Shown here: piece by piece, positions 1 to 8,607 of the stretch
How positions within the stretch are numbered: the stretch's first letter is position 1
Layout of the letters: every line of letters begins with the position of its first letter
DNA from: Shimia sp.
Lineage (GTDB): Bacteria > Pseudomonadota > Alphaproteobacteria > Rhodobacterales > Rhodobacteraceae
DNA: 64,000 nt
NCBI RefSeq assembly: GCF_022448905.1
Contig: NZ_JAKVCW010000012.1
Span: forward strand, 79,395 to 143,394
Direction of reading: 5' to 3'
Made by a program: the position numbers and the translations under genes
The notes under the pieces: model-generated
Databases searched by the model: none
What the model saw: only the letters and a program-made list of their open reading frames with translations
Told to the model about the DNA's origin: nothing

Positions 1-1732
1 TTCGGCCCTGATCCAGTACCAGAATGCGGTCCATCTCCGCAATCGTGGATAGGCGGTGCGCAATGGCGATCACGGTTTTGCCCGCCATCATGCCATAAAG
101 CGTGCGCTGAATCGCGGCCTCAACTTCGCTGTCCAAGGCGCTGGTGGCCTCATCCAGCAGCAGAATCGGCGCATCTTTCAAGATCACACGCGCCAGAGTG
201 ATGCGCTGACGCTGACCACCAGACAGTTTTACTCCACGCTCGCCCACATGGGCATCATAGCCGGTGCGCCCTTGCGGATCTTCCAGATCCAGAATGAAGT
301 CATGCGCCTCTGCCTTTTTTGCCGCCGCGATCATGTCCGCTTCTGAGGCGTCTGGACGACCGTATAGCAAGTTATCGCGAACAGACCGATGCAGCAGCGA
401 ACTATCCTGTTGCACCATGCCAATTTTATCGCGCAGGCTGTTCTGCGTGACCGAGGCAATGTCCTGACCATCAATCAGAATTTGCCCCTTTTCGGCGTCA
501 TAGAACCGCAAAAGCAGCTTCACCAACGTGGACTTGCCCGCGCCGGAGCGGCCGATCAAACCCACCTTTTCGCCTGGCGCAATGGTCAGCGAGATATTGT
601 CCAAGCCGCCGCTATCACGACCATAGTGGTGCGTGAGTTGCTGCAGCTCAATTTTACCGTCGGCAAAATCTAGCGGCTTGGCGCTGGACGCATCAACCAA
701 ATCAATCGGTTGGGCGATGGTTTCCATGCCTTCAGCCACCACACCCAACTGCCGGAAGAACGAGGTCAACGCCCACATGATCCAGCCGGTCATCGCGTTC
801 AGACGCAGGCTCAGGGCGGTGGCGGCGGCGACCACGCCTACGCTGGCCAAGCCCTGCATCCAGAGCCAGATGGCCCAGCCCACCACACTTACGATCAAGA
901 GGCCGTTCAACATGACCAACATCACATCCATCATAGTAAAGATGCGCATCTCCGCCTGAAAAGTTTCGCGTGAGTATTCAATGGCTTCCTTGGCATAATC
1001 CAGCTCGCGCTTGTTGTGCGCAAAAAGCTTCACCGAGTGGATGTTGGTATAGGCATCCACCACACGACCGGTGACTTTGGAGCGTGCATCAGAGGCCTTT
1101 TGCGACGCGGGGCCAACCCGTTTCACCGTGCATTTTACCAAGAACCCATAGAGCACCAGCCAGCCCAGCATTGGCAGCACCAAACGCGGGTCGGCATCGG
1201 CCAAAAGGATGGCTGCACCAACGACATAAGCGATGGAGAAAGTGATGGCGTCAAACACCTGAAACACCGCTTCGCCAGCCGCCGGGGGCGTCTGCATAAT
1301 CCGATTGGCAATGCGGCCTGCGAAGTCGTTCTCAAACCAGCCAACCGATTGACGCAAAACATGTTTATGGGCCCGCCAACGGATCAGGGTGCCGAAGTTT
1401 GGCAGCACCGTGTTGTTGAGCAGGAGCACGTCAAAGGCTTGCAGCGCAGGACGAAGGAACAGCACAAAGAGGATCACCAGAATGAACTCGGTGCCGTGGT
1501 TGGCCCAGACTTGGGACGGGTCGCCACTCAACAGGTCCACAATCCGGCCCATGTAGGCGATAAGACCGATCTCTACCGCGGCCACAATGATCGACATTAT
1601 CGTAGCAAAAACAAAGACTTTGCGGAATGGCTGCGCGTATTCCCGCATAAAAGGCCACAGCTTGGTGGGAGGCGTATCTACTTCGTCGTAGTCGCAATAG
1701 GGGTCAACAAGGGTCTCGAAGAACTTGAACAT
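1..1732 (-). CDS. ABC transporter, fused permease and ATPase (MsbA/multidrug type), 3' end cut by the window edge
   Basis: This is a half-size ABC exporter with an N-terminal membrane domain and a C-terminal ATPase; it probably works as a homodimer moving lipids or drugs across the inner membrane. Translation of the minus strand from an ATG at 1732 begins MFKFFETLVDPY and runs open to base 1. Several hydrophobic helices occupy roughly residues 35-320. The ATPase domain shows a Walker A (GRSGAGKST), a Q-loop region (MVQQD), the signature LSGGQRQR and a Walker B with following Glu (ILLLDEATSALD), then the switch His in AIAHRLST. An AGGAC about 8 bases before the ATG supports the start. Only the last residues are missing at the edge. 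The substrate cannot be read from the sequence. Confidence 0.93.
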   Translation of the reverse strand, partial: MFKFFETLVDPYCDYDEVDTPPTKLWPFMREYAQPFRKVFVFATIMSIIVAAVEIGLIAYMGRIVDLLSGDPSQVWANHGTEFILVILFVLFLRPALQAFDVLLLNNTVLPNFGTLIRWRAHKHVLRQSVGWFENDFAGRIANRIMQTPPAAGEAVFQVFDAITFSIAYVVGAAILLADADPRLVLPMLGWLVLYGFLVKCTVKRVGPASQKASDARSKVTGRVVDAYTNIHSVKLFAHNKRELDYAKEAIEYSRETFQAEMRIFTMMDVMLVMLNGLLIVSVVGWAIWLWMQGLASVGVVAAATALSLRLNAMTGWIMWALTSFFRQLGVVAEGMETIAQPIDLVDASSAKPLDFADGKIELQQLTHHYGRDSGGLDNISLTIAPGEKVGLIGRSGAGKSTLVKLLLRFYDAEKGQILIDGQDIASVTQNSLRDKIGMVQQDSSLLHRSVRDNLLYGRPDASEADMIAAAKKAEAHDFILDLEDPQGRTGYDAHVGERGVKLSGGQRQRITLARVILKDAPILLLDEATSALDSEVEAAIQRTLYGMMAGKTVIAIAHRLSTIAEMDRILVLDQGR

Positions 1733-2059
1733 GAGAATGTCCTGAAAAAACAGTGGATTGTGCAAAATGAAGTGACTTGCCATCTCTGGCCGCCACAGCG
1801 GTCAGATAGGCTTATGAAAACCAGATCCCGCGATACATCATGCACTCCCTCTCATGTTTGAGTTGTCGGCATGCTGGCGCAGTGTTGCGTATACGTCAAC
1901 CTATGATTTACCCGACCTTTGGCACGTCGGTATTGTGTCGGTATTTTGACTGTTTCGCGGAGGCGCGGCCCTTGTGGCGGGTGAACGGGTAAACACAACG
2001 TGCGCAAGGTGTTGCGTGATCTGGCGGCGCAACACGCAGGCCGGATCAGCGCGGCAAAA
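1733..2059. other. Intergenic stretch without a gene
   Basis: This is a 327-base gap between the cca stop and the ABC exporter start. The only structure I see is a 41-base dispersed repeat copy at 1926-1966, described separately. Short open frames here have no start signals or recognisable products. A promoter for the exporter may lie within the gap, but I cannot point to convincing -35/-10 boxes. Confidence 0.6.
1926..1966 (-). repeat. Dispersed 41-bp repeat, copy A
   Basis: On the plus strand it starts GTCGGTATTGTGTCGGTAT and ends CGCGGAGGCGC. It contains two GTCGGTAT-like units 11 bases apart, followed by a CTGTTTCGCGG-type unit. It aligns without gaps to copies at 15068-15108 (30 of 41 identical) and 57461-57501 (32 of 41 identical). 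All three sit between two minus-strand genes in the same orientation. It is 194 bases upstream of the ABC exporter start. The function is unknown; it could be a transcribed element, a protein-binding site or a small mobile repeat. Confidence 0.7.
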
Positions 2060-3217
2060 TCAGGACAGCGTGTCAAGTAGCTCGGGCTTTGTCAGCGCGA
2101 AGCCGGACGCGATCCAACGTGATTCGAGTTCTTTGAGCGCCTTGCCCAGCGCCGCGCCCTGAAAGCGCTCGATCAGGTCCTTTGGGCGGATCGGGAACTG
2201 CGCCTCTGACCCGTTTTGCGCGGCGGCCAGATCATCCGACATCAGCGGCATTTCAAAAACAGCCGCGCGCAAGAGCAAGATGGACGTCGCGGCCTCAACA
2301 CCGTGATGATAGCCCAGCGCGCCGGGGGCGTCGGACGACTCCAGCCCGTTGCGCAACACGTCGCGATGGCGGACGGCCTTGTTGGACAGTCGAAGTGCCT
2401 CGGCAATGTTGTCGCCGCCCAAAACCGTCAGGCGGCGGATTGGGTCGATGGCCACCGCATGCATCTCTTCCAGATGCACGAGGGGCGCCAAGGCGCGGTC
2501 ATCCGTGCCCGGAAGGATGGCAGTAAGCGCTCCGGTCTGGCGCATGGCCGCCACTGACGGGGCCGGATCAGGGGCACCCATCAGTTTCACGGTCTCGCTA
2601 CCGACTCGTTCGCGCGACAGCGAAGCCAACCCATCGATGTTGGCCGCGATGGCCGCCAGCGCCTCTGGGTCCATGCCTTCGGCCGGGTCGCCGTAGTAGG
2701 CGTGAAAGCGGAAGTACCGCAGGATGCGCAGATAGTCTTCGCGAATGCGGTCCTCGGCGTTGTCGATGAAGCGCAAGCGACGGGCCTTGAGATCTTCGAT
2801 GCCGCCTAAGGGGTCCACCACGGTGCCGTCAGATCGGGCGTAAAGCGCGTTCATGGTGAAGTCGCGGCGGCGGGCATCGTCTTCGACATTGTCGGAGAAG
2901 GCGACAACGGCGCGACGACCATCGGTTTCCACATCATGGCGGAAAGTGGTGATTTCATGCGGGATGCCATCGGCCACCACAGTGATGGTGCCGTGGTCGA
3001 TGCCGGTTGGGATCGCGTTGAGGCCGGCGCCTTTCGCGAGTTCCATCACCCGCTCTGGACGAGCATCAGTAGAGATGTCGATGTCATTCACCGGCGCGCC
3101 CAAAAGCGCGTTGCGCACGCAGCCGCCAACCAGCAAGGCTTGGTGTCCATGTGTCTCTAACATGGCGCAAACCGCCTGTGTTGGCGCAGCCGTAAGCCAA
3201 TCTCCGGTGACCTTCAT
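2060..3217 (-). CDS. cca: CCA tRNA nucleotidyltransferase / poly(A) polymerase family
   Basis: This is a class II nucleotidyltransferase that adds or repairs the 3' CCA of tRNAs. The 385-residue protein has the nucleotidyltransferase head with GGCVRN (about residues 31-36) and the metal-binding DIDIST. These are followed by RRRDFTMNALY and RIREDYLRILRYFRFH, the conserved motifs for nucleotide recognition and the neck helix. The C-terminal alpha-helical body is ordinary in length for alphaproteobacteria. Its ATG overlaps the stop of the upstream NUDIX gene (ATGA), so the two are translationally coupled. It is the last gene of an hslO-NUDIX-cca run. Whether it adds the whole CCA or acts partly as a poly(A) polymerase cannot be told from the sequence. 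Confidence 0.93.
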   Translation of the reverse strand: MKVTGDWLTAAPTQAVCAMLETHGHQALLVGGCVRNALLGAPVNDIDISTDARPERVMELAKGAGLNAIPTGIDHGTITVVADGIPHEITTFRHDVETDGRRAVVAFSDNVEDDARRRDFTMNALYARSDGTVVDPLGGIEDLKARRLRFIDNAEDRIREDYLRILRYFRFHAYYGDPAEGMDPEALAAIAANIDGLASLSRERVGSETVKLMGAPDPAPSVAAMRQTGALTAILPGTDDRALAPLVHLEEMHAVAIDPIRRLTVLGGDNIAEALRLSNKAVRHRDVLRNGLESSDAPGALGYHHGVEAATSILLLRAAVFEMPLMSDDLAAAQNGSEAQFPIRPKDLIERFQGAALGKALKELESRWIASGFALTKPELLDTLS

Positions 3218-3822
3218 GTGCCAGACACCCGCTCTGCCAGACCGCGCAGAATGCGAGCGGTGGCGCCCCAGATGTAATAGGGGCCAAAAGGCACGGTGAA
3301 GTAGTGGCGGCGCTGGCCTTGCCAGCGACGGGATTGGATCGAGAAGAGCGCCGGATCGGTCACGTGGGCCAGCGGCACGGAGAAGACTTCTTCGACTTCC
3401 CCCGGCTCCGGGATCACGTCAAAAGCGTCTCTAACATGGCCCAAAACCGGTGTGATTTGAAAGCTGGTGACGGTTTCATGGGTGGGCAAGGTGCCCAGCA
3501 CATCGACATTATTGGAAGGCAGGCCAATCTCTTCGCGCGCCTCGCGCAGAGCCGCGGCGATCACATTTGCGTCACCCTCATCCTGCTTACCGCCGGGAAA
3601 GGATATCTGCCCCGGATGGTGTTTCAGGTGGCTGGCGCGTTTGGTCAGAATGACATGGGGAATGTTCTGTTTGATCTCAATCGGCACAAGCACCCCCGCA
3701 GGGCGCAGTTTACGGCCTTTGGGCAAAACCACATCGGGGTTGAGATCAAAATCAGAAGAGGCCGCGCTGTCCCGGGACAACGCGGCCTTGATGTTTTGGA
3801 GCGGATCAGGCGCCTGCGGCAT
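3214..3822 (-). CDS. NUDIX hydrolase, CoA pyrophosphatase type (NudL-like)
   Basis: The 202-residue protein carries a full NUDIX box (GGKQDEGDANVIAAALREAR followed by EEIGL). Just before it is LTKRASHLKHHPGQISFPGG, the extra motif of the CoA pyrophosphatase subfamily. The expected reaction is cleavage of CoA or related dinucleotides to 3',5'-ADP and phosphopantetheine. I chose the ATG at 3822 (MPQAPDP) because a longer GTG-initiated frame would run deep into hslO. With this start the gene overlaps the hslO stop by 17 bases and overlaps cca by ATGA, so all three probably share one transcript. Confidence 0.88.
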   Translation of the reverse strand: MPQAPDPLQNIKAALSRDSAASSDFDLNPDVVLPKGRKLRPAGVLVPIEIKQNIPHVILTKRASHLKHHPGQISFPGGKQDEGDANVIAAALREAREEIGLPSNNVDVLGTLPTHETVTSFQITPVLGHVRDAFDVIPEPGEVEEVFSVPLAHVTDPALFSIQSRRWQGQRRHYFTVPFGPYYIWGATARILRGLAERVSGT

Positions 3823-4822
3823 CAGCGCTGCCACCTTTGGAGCGATCCTTGGGCGGCATGCCCACGGTGGCCGGATCCAGATCGTAGTGCGTGCCACAGA
3901 ACTGGCAGTCCGCCGTCACGCGCCCTTCTGGCGTGGTCATCTTTTCTATGTCCCGCGCCGAATAGATCGACAGGGACTGACGCACGCGCTCTTCCGAACA
4001 GGTGCAGCCAAACTTGACCGACTGCGCATCATAAACCCGCGGCGCTTCCTCATGGAACAAACGCACCAAAAGATCGGTTGGCGGCACGGAGGGTCCGATC
4101 ATTTCCAGATCTTCCACCGAATCCAACAGGATGTTGGCGCGGTTCCAGTTTTCGGCGTCTTCCTCATTGACCACATCTTTGGCCAGCAGATAGCCGCTTT
4201 CCCCGCTGCCACCTTCGCCGGAGACTTCGGGGCTGGCCTTGGGCATGTGCTGCAGCATGATGCCGCCAGCTCGCCAATGCTCGCCCACTTCAGGCTCGGT
4301 GGATTTGCCAAACTTCAGCGAGAAACGTGTCGCCAGCTGTTCAGACTGGGCAAAATACGCCTCAGCAGACGCCTGAAGCGAGCCGCCCACCAAACCGGAG
4401 ATGCCTTGATAGGGCTTCATGCCATCGCCTTGGTCGATCAGCACCGCAAAGTAGCCGTTGCCCAGCTGATCAAACGGGGTGCCATCGGTCAGGCGCTCCT
4501 CGTCAAAGCTGGCATAGGCGCGGATGCGGGCCACCTCACCTTCGTTTTGCGGCGCGTAGTAATCGGTGGCGATCATGCGCACCGGGCCGTTGGTCTGCAC
4601 CTGCAGCGACAGCTTCCAGCGCAGGCTGACGGTCTGGCCGATCAATGCGGTCAGCAGGGCCATCTCGGCCACCAACGCCTCCACCTTTTCAGGATAGGCA
4701 TGCTGTTTGAGGACGCCAGAGAGCACGCCATCAAGACGGGCCACGCGCCCGCGAATATCAGAGTTGTCCAACTGGAACGGCAGCACTGTGTCGTCCCAGG
4801 CAATTGTGCTTGCAGCTTTCAT
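3806..4822 (-). CDS. hslO: Hsp33 redox-regulated chaperone
   Basis: Hsp33 is a cytoplasmic holdase switched on by oxidative unfolding. The 338-residue product has the N-terminal Hsp33 fold. A C-terminal zinc centre is formed by CTC (in KFGCTCSEERV) and CQFC (in ADCQFCGTHYD), which supply the four Cys of the redox switch. A tail of about 25 residues after the zinc site is somewhat long but common in rhodobacteria. An AAGGAA lies 5-6 bases before the ATG at 4822. It heads the hslO-NUDIX-cca run. Confidence 0.94.
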   Translation of the reverse strand: MKAASTIAWDDTVLPFQLDNSDIRGRVARLDGVLSGVLKQHAYPEKVEALVAEMALLTALIGQTVSLRWKLSLQVQTNGPVRMIATDYYAPQNEGEVARIRAYASFDEERLTDGTPFDQLGNGYFAVLIDQGDGMKPYQGISGLVGGSLQASAEAYFAQSEQLATRFSLKFGKSTEPEVGEHWRAGGIMLQHMPKASPEVSGEGGSGESGYLLAKDVVNEEDAENWNRANILLDSVEDLEMIGPSVPPTDLLVRLFHEEAPRVYDAQSVKFGCTCSEERVRQSLSIYSARDIEKMTTPEGRVTADCQFCGTHYDLDPATVGMPPKDRSKGGSADAAGA

Positions 4823-4900
4823 GGGGTTTCCTTATCGGCCTTCCCTTGCCATACCGCGACCATATAGGGCCAGCAAGGGCGATAAAAAGGGGTTTCACGC

Positions 4901-5338
4901 ATGATACCACGTTTCGGAACACCGCCGCGTCGGGATGTGACCTATAAATTGCGCCCTGGAGCCTATGCGGTTCTGCTCAAAGGGGAGCAGATGTTGCTGA
5001 CCCATCAAGCGGAGCCGGTGTCGGAGTTTCAGCTGCCTGGTGGCGGCATTGATCCGGGGGAGAGCCCGGTGGTGGCCTTGACGCGGGAAGTGTTTGAAGA
5101 GACCGGGTACCGCATTGCCAAACCACGGCGGTTGGGCGCGTTTCGGCGGTTCACGTTTATGCCGGAGTATGACCTCTGGGCCGAAAAGCTCTGCACCATC
5201 TATATGGCGACGCCGACTTTGCGGATTGGCCCGCCAAGTGAGCCGGGACATGAGGCGGTTTGGATGGGCCTCGCAGCAGCCACCGCGCAGCTGGGCAATG
5301 CCGGTGACCGGCATTTTGCGGCGCAGTTTCTACGGTAA
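4901..5338 (+). CDS. NUDIX hydrolase
   Basis: This 145-residue protein is a single NUDIX domain. The box is GGGIDPGESPVVALTREVFE followed by ETGY, with the usual Glu residues present. It lacks the CoA-pyrophosphatase motif of the NUDIX gene at 3214-3822, so the substrate class differs; sequence alone does not tell which nucleoside diphosphate derivative is used. AAGGGG sits 8 bases before the ATG. It is transcribed away from hslO, with only 78 bases between the two starts, and converges on the phosphatase gene with 6 bases between stops. Confidence 0.85.
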   Translation: MIPRFGTPPRRDVTYKLRPGAYAVLLKGEQMLLTHQAEPVSEFQLPGGGIDPGESPVVALTREVFEETGYRIAKPRRLGAFRRFTFMPEYDLWAEKLCTIYMATPTLRIGPPSEPGHEAVWMGLAAATAQLGNAGDRHFAAQFLR

Positions 5339-5344
5339 GTTTAT

Positions 5345-6616
5345 TTAGTCGCCGCGATATTCCAGCAAGATGCCGGACACATCATCCGGGAAGCCTTTGC
5401 CACCGGAGAACTCATCGAGTTTCCAGACCATGGCTTGCAGCGTATCCTCTAGAGCGTGACCGGCCAAATCCACCATTAGGGCCTCAAGACCTTCTTCGCC
5501 CAAGAGACCATTGCCCGTGTCCGGGCATTCGGTCACGCCGTCAGACAACAGGAACAGACGGTCGCCTTTGTTGAGGTCGATGCAGAATTGCGAGAACTCG
5601 GCACCTGGAATTAACCCCACCGGAAGACCACCGGGGCCTTCTTGCTCAATAGAGCCATCGGCGCGCTGAATCACAGGATGCGGATGCCCAGCCTGTGCAA
5701 GGATAACGTGTCCTGTGACAAGATCGACATCGGCGAGCAGCATGGTGAAGTAGTGCTCGGTCTCCATCTCATCGAGGATGATTTCATTAAGACGGGCAAC
5801 AACTTCGGCGGGCGGGAGGTGCGTTGTGCTGCCATCCGGCAACACTTGCATCGCCACATTATGCTCCGGCGAAGTCGCCGATAGGTAGCCAGCGAGTCGT
5901 GCCGTGATCAACGCAGAGCTGATTCCATGGCCCGAAACATCGATGGCATACAAACCGATTCGTGTGTCGCTGATCTTATAATGGCCCACCAGATCGCCGC
6001 CTACGTGGCCGGAGGACTGCAGCAACAGCGAGACCGCGCCGCGGTCAAAATCCTTGAACCGTTCGGGCACAAGTGATTGCTGCAGCTTCTTGGCGGCGAG
6101 CAGGTCGTTGTCCAGCGAGTCATACAAACGCTGAAGCTCGTCCAGCGTTTCCGAGATCACCTTGTTCTTGTCGGTGAGTTCGCGTTCCATGCGCAGGATA
6201 CGCTCCGCTGCGGAGATCCGCGCGCGCAGTTCGTAGCCGTTCACAGGCTTGGTCAGGAAGTCATCCGCACCGGCGTCAAAGCCTTGAGCAACCTCGGTTT
6301 TTTCACTCTTGGAGGTCAAGAGAATGAAGTAGCCATAGGTGTCTGTGCTAAGCTCACGGAAGGCGCGACAGAATTCCAGACCAGACATGCCCGGCATCAT
6401 CCAGTCCGACAGAATCAGATCTGGCAGTTCTTCGCGACAAATATCGAGCGCCTCCTGACCGGAGGCGGCTTCGATCACATCATAACCATCCCGTTTGAGC
6501 GACAAGCTCAGGATGCGACGCTGAACGCGGCTGTCATCAACCAGCAGCACACGTTTGATCACGCCCACATCAGGCGCGTCATTGTTTTCAGCAGAATGTA
6601 CAGTGTTGGTCGACAA
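5345..6616 (-). CDS. Response regulator with PP2C/SpoIIE-type serine phosphatase output
   Basis: The N-terminal half is a receiver domain: LLVDDSRVQRR holds the acidic pair, LILSDWMMPGMSG holds the phospho-accepting Asp, and the conserved Lys is in TSKSEKTEV. A short helical linker leads to a PP2C-like phosphatase domain with the metal-binding VGGDLVGHY and YAIDVSGHGISSALIT. Proteins of this build (RsbU/HsbR-like) act in partner-switching pathways, dephosphorylating an anti-sigma antagonist. No STAS or anti-sigma gene is next to it. The start is uncertain: no in-frame ATG exists near the front, so TTG at 6616 or 6661, or an internal GTG, must be used. The divergent Hpt gene is a likely phosphorelay partner. 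Confidence 0.88.
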   Translation of the reverse strand: MSTNTVHSAENNDAPDVGVIKRVLLVDDSRVQRRILSLSLKRDGYDVIEAASGQEALDICREELPDLILSDWMMPGMSGLEFCRAFRELSTDTYGYFILLTSKSEKTEVAQGFDAGADDFLTKPVNGYELRARISAAERILRMERELTDKNKVISETLDELQRLYDSLDNDLLAAKKLQQSLVPERFKDFDRGAVSLLLQSSGHVGGDLVGHYKISDTRIGLYAIDVSGHGISSALITARLAGYLSATSPEHNVAMQVLPDGSTTHLPPAEVVARLNEIILDEMETEHYFTMLLADVDLVTGHVILAQAGHPHPVIQRADGSIEQEGPGGLPVGLIPGAEFSQFCIDLNKGDRLFLLSDGVTECPDTGNGLLGEEGLEALMVDLAGHALEDTLQAMVWKLDEFSGGKGFPDDVSGILLEYRGD

Positions 6617-6781
6617 ACTTCCCTGACCTTCGCACAAGTTTTGACTTCTTTCGTAACACAACTATGTTCTTGCTACTTAACATGCCGTCAAAAGTAAAAA
6701 TGAGATAGTTCAAATTTTATCGTGTAGGATTTGTTAACACTTTTCTGTCATTGTCGAGGGGTGAATGATGAGGAAATGCCC

Positions 6782-7105
6782 ATGATTGACTGGGAACGAG
6801 TAGAAGAACTGCGCGACGAAATCGGCGCGGAAGACTTTGGTGAAGTGGTGGAGCTCTTTCTTGACGAAGTTGAGGAAGTGATTGCGCGCCTGCGCGACAA
6901 CCTGGACATTGCCACGCTCGAAGCGGACCTGCACTTTCTTAAAGGCGGTGCGTTAAACCTTGGTTTCCAAACCTTCTCGCAACTGTGCCAAGCCGGTGAA
7001 GCAGCGGCCGCGGCAGGCAAAGGCGACACCGTGGATGTGCCCGCAATCCTCGCGTCGTTTGAAGAAAGCAAAGGCGTGTTTGCGCAAAAACTCGCCGCCG
7101 CTTGA
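6782..7105 (+). CDS. Hpt (histidine phosphotransfer) domain protein
   Basis: This small acidic helical protein of 107 residues carries HFLKGGALNLG, with the phosphorylatable His at residue 51, the hallmark of Hpt proteins that pass phosphate between receivers. GAGGAA six bases before the second ATG (6782, MIDWERVEEL) fixes the start better than the ATG two codons earlier. It is divergent from the receiver-phosphatase gene, with about 165 bases between, so a two-gene phosphorelay module is a reasonable inference. No histidine kinase is nearby. Confidence 0.87.
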   Translation: MIDWERVEELRDEIGAEDFGEVVELFLDEVEEVIARLRDNLDIATLEADLHFLKGGALNLGFQTFSQLCQAGEAAAAAGKGDTVDVPAILASFEESKGVFAQKLAAA

Positions 7106-7158
7106 AAGTCAGCCCCCTGATACGGCCGGAAACGGCGCAACTTTAGAAAACGAGATGT

Positions 7159-7187
7159 GATCGCCCAAGGAGTGCCCTGGGCGAATC
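7159..7187 (+). terminator. Possible hairpin downstream of the Hpt gene
   Basis: The sequence GATCGCCCAAGG, a short AGTG loop and CCCTGGGCGAATC can form a stem with a G+C-rich middle. It is followed only by a weak T-rich stretch (GTTGTGTGTTT), so termination is uncertain. It lies about 55 bases after the Hpt stop. Confidence 0.35.
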
Positions 7188-7318
7188 GTTGTGTGTTTCG
7201 ATGCAGTGTTGGGTTGCTATGCAGCTATGCAAAAGGCCATGCAACTGGCCCTTGGCGACCTCGCATTTGGCCAGTAGCGACGTTGCCCCAAATTGCTTCA
7301 GCAAAACGCCCTGGTGCG

Positions 7319-8557
7319 CTAGAGCACAAACTGACCCAGCGTCTCGTCATTGGTGATGTCGGTGTAGGTCATGCCGGCAGCTTCTATCCGCTCAAACAAG
7401 GCGTCGAAGTTTTCCGGCTTCCGAGTCTCGATGCCTATGAGAACCGAGCCAAAATTGCGCGCGGATTTCTTGAGATACTCAAAGCGCGCGATGTCGTCTT
7501 CCGGTCCCAAGGTTTCCAGGAAATCGCGCAGGGCGCCCGGACGCTGTGGCATGCGCAAGATGAAGTATTTTTTGACACCTGAGTAACGCTGCGCGCGTTC
7601 TTTGACTTCAGGCAGGCGCTCAAAATCGAAGTTGCCACCCGAGGTCACGCAGACCACGGTTTTGCCTTTGATCTGATCCGCCACGTCGGTGAGCGCGTCC
7701 ACCGCCAAAGCTCCGGCAGGTTCCAGCACAATGCCCTCGACATTGAGCATCTCCAGCATGGTGGCGCAGATGCGGTCTTCAGGAGCGGCCACCACATCTT
7801 CCGGGCTGAGATCGGCTAGGCGGGCAAAGGTCTTGTCGCCTATCCGCGCCACGGCGGCACCGTCCACAAAGCTGTCGACATGGGCCAAGGTGGTTGGGGC
7901 GCCGACATCTAACGCGGCGGCGAGGCTAATGCCGCCTTCGGGCTCAACCAGCGTGTAGTGTGGTTCCGCACCAAAGTAGCTGAACACACCAGACGACAGG
8001 CCACCGCCGCCGACCGGCAGGATGATGTGGTCTGGTGTTTTGCCAAGTTGGTCTTCGATCTCGACCGCAACCGAGGCCTGGCCTTCGATCACGTCATCAT
8101 CGTCAAACGGGGACAGGAAGGCGGCACCAGCCTCGGAACAATAGGCCTGTGCGGCGGCCAGTGTGTCGTCAAAATAATCGCCAACAAGGCGGATTTCGAC
8201 GTTGTCGCCGCCAAACACCTGCGTCTTAAAAATCTTCTGTTGCGGTGTGGTGACCGGCATGAAGATCACGCCCATCACATCAAAATGTTTGCACATATAG
8301 GCCACACCCTGCGCGTGGTTGCCCGCGCTGGCACAGACAAATATCCGCTGGTCGGGATTTTCGGTGCGCACTTTGCGCATGGCATTAAACGCCCCACGCA
8401 GCTTGTAAGACCGCACAGGCGTGAGGTCTTCGCGCTTGAGCCAAATGTCGGCGCCAAAGCGGGCGGAGAGGTGGGCATTCAGCTGCAGAGGCGTGGCGGG
8501 GAAAACGCTGCGCATGGCGGCTTCGGCAGTGCGGGCACATTTACGAAATTCGCTCAT
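7319..8557 (-). CDS. ilvA: L-threonine ammonia-lyase (threonine dehydratase)
   Basis: This PLP enzyme converts threonine to 2-oxobutanoate, the first step to isoleucine. The 412-residue protein has the PLP lysine in SYKLRGAFNAM, the substrate-side CASAGNHAQGV and the phosphate-binding PVGGGGLSSG. At the C-terminus is one ACT-like regulatory region (KKYFILRMPQRPGALRDFLE). One regulatory copy makes it the shorter form, as opposed to the two-copy enzyme of E. coli. I chose the ATG at 8557 (MSEFRKCAR); a longer frame would overlap the membrane-protein gene upstream. Confidence 0.9.
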   Translation of the reverse strand: MSEFRKCARTAEAAMRSVFPATPLQLNAHLSARFGADIWLKREDLTPVRSYKLRGAFNAMRKVRTENPDQRIFVCASAGNHAQGVAYMCKHFDVMGVIFMPVTTPQQKIFKTQVFGGDNVEIRLVGDYFDDTLAAAQAYCSEAGAAFLSPFDDDDVIEGQASVAVEIEDQLGKTPDHIILPVGGGGLSSGVFSYFGAEPHYTLVEPEGGISLAAALDVGAPTTLAHVDSFVDGAAVARIGDKTFARLADLSPEDVVAAPEDRICATMLEMLNVEGIVLEPAGALAVDALTDVADQIKGKTVVCVTSGGNFDFERLPEVKERAQRYSGVKKYFILRMPQRPGALRDFLETLGPEDDIARFEYLKKSARNFGSVLIGIETRKPENFDALFERIEAAGMTYTDITNDETLGQFVL

Positions 8558-8607
8558 GTGCCCTGAGTGGCCGAAGCCGAAGGTTTTGGCAAGGGGAAGG
8601 TCGTCGA

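Noticed and set aside
3823..3897. Upstream GTG extension of the CoA-pyrophosphatase gene
   Set aside because: It would overlap hslO by 92 bases and adds residues unlike the family; the ATG at 3822 fits better.
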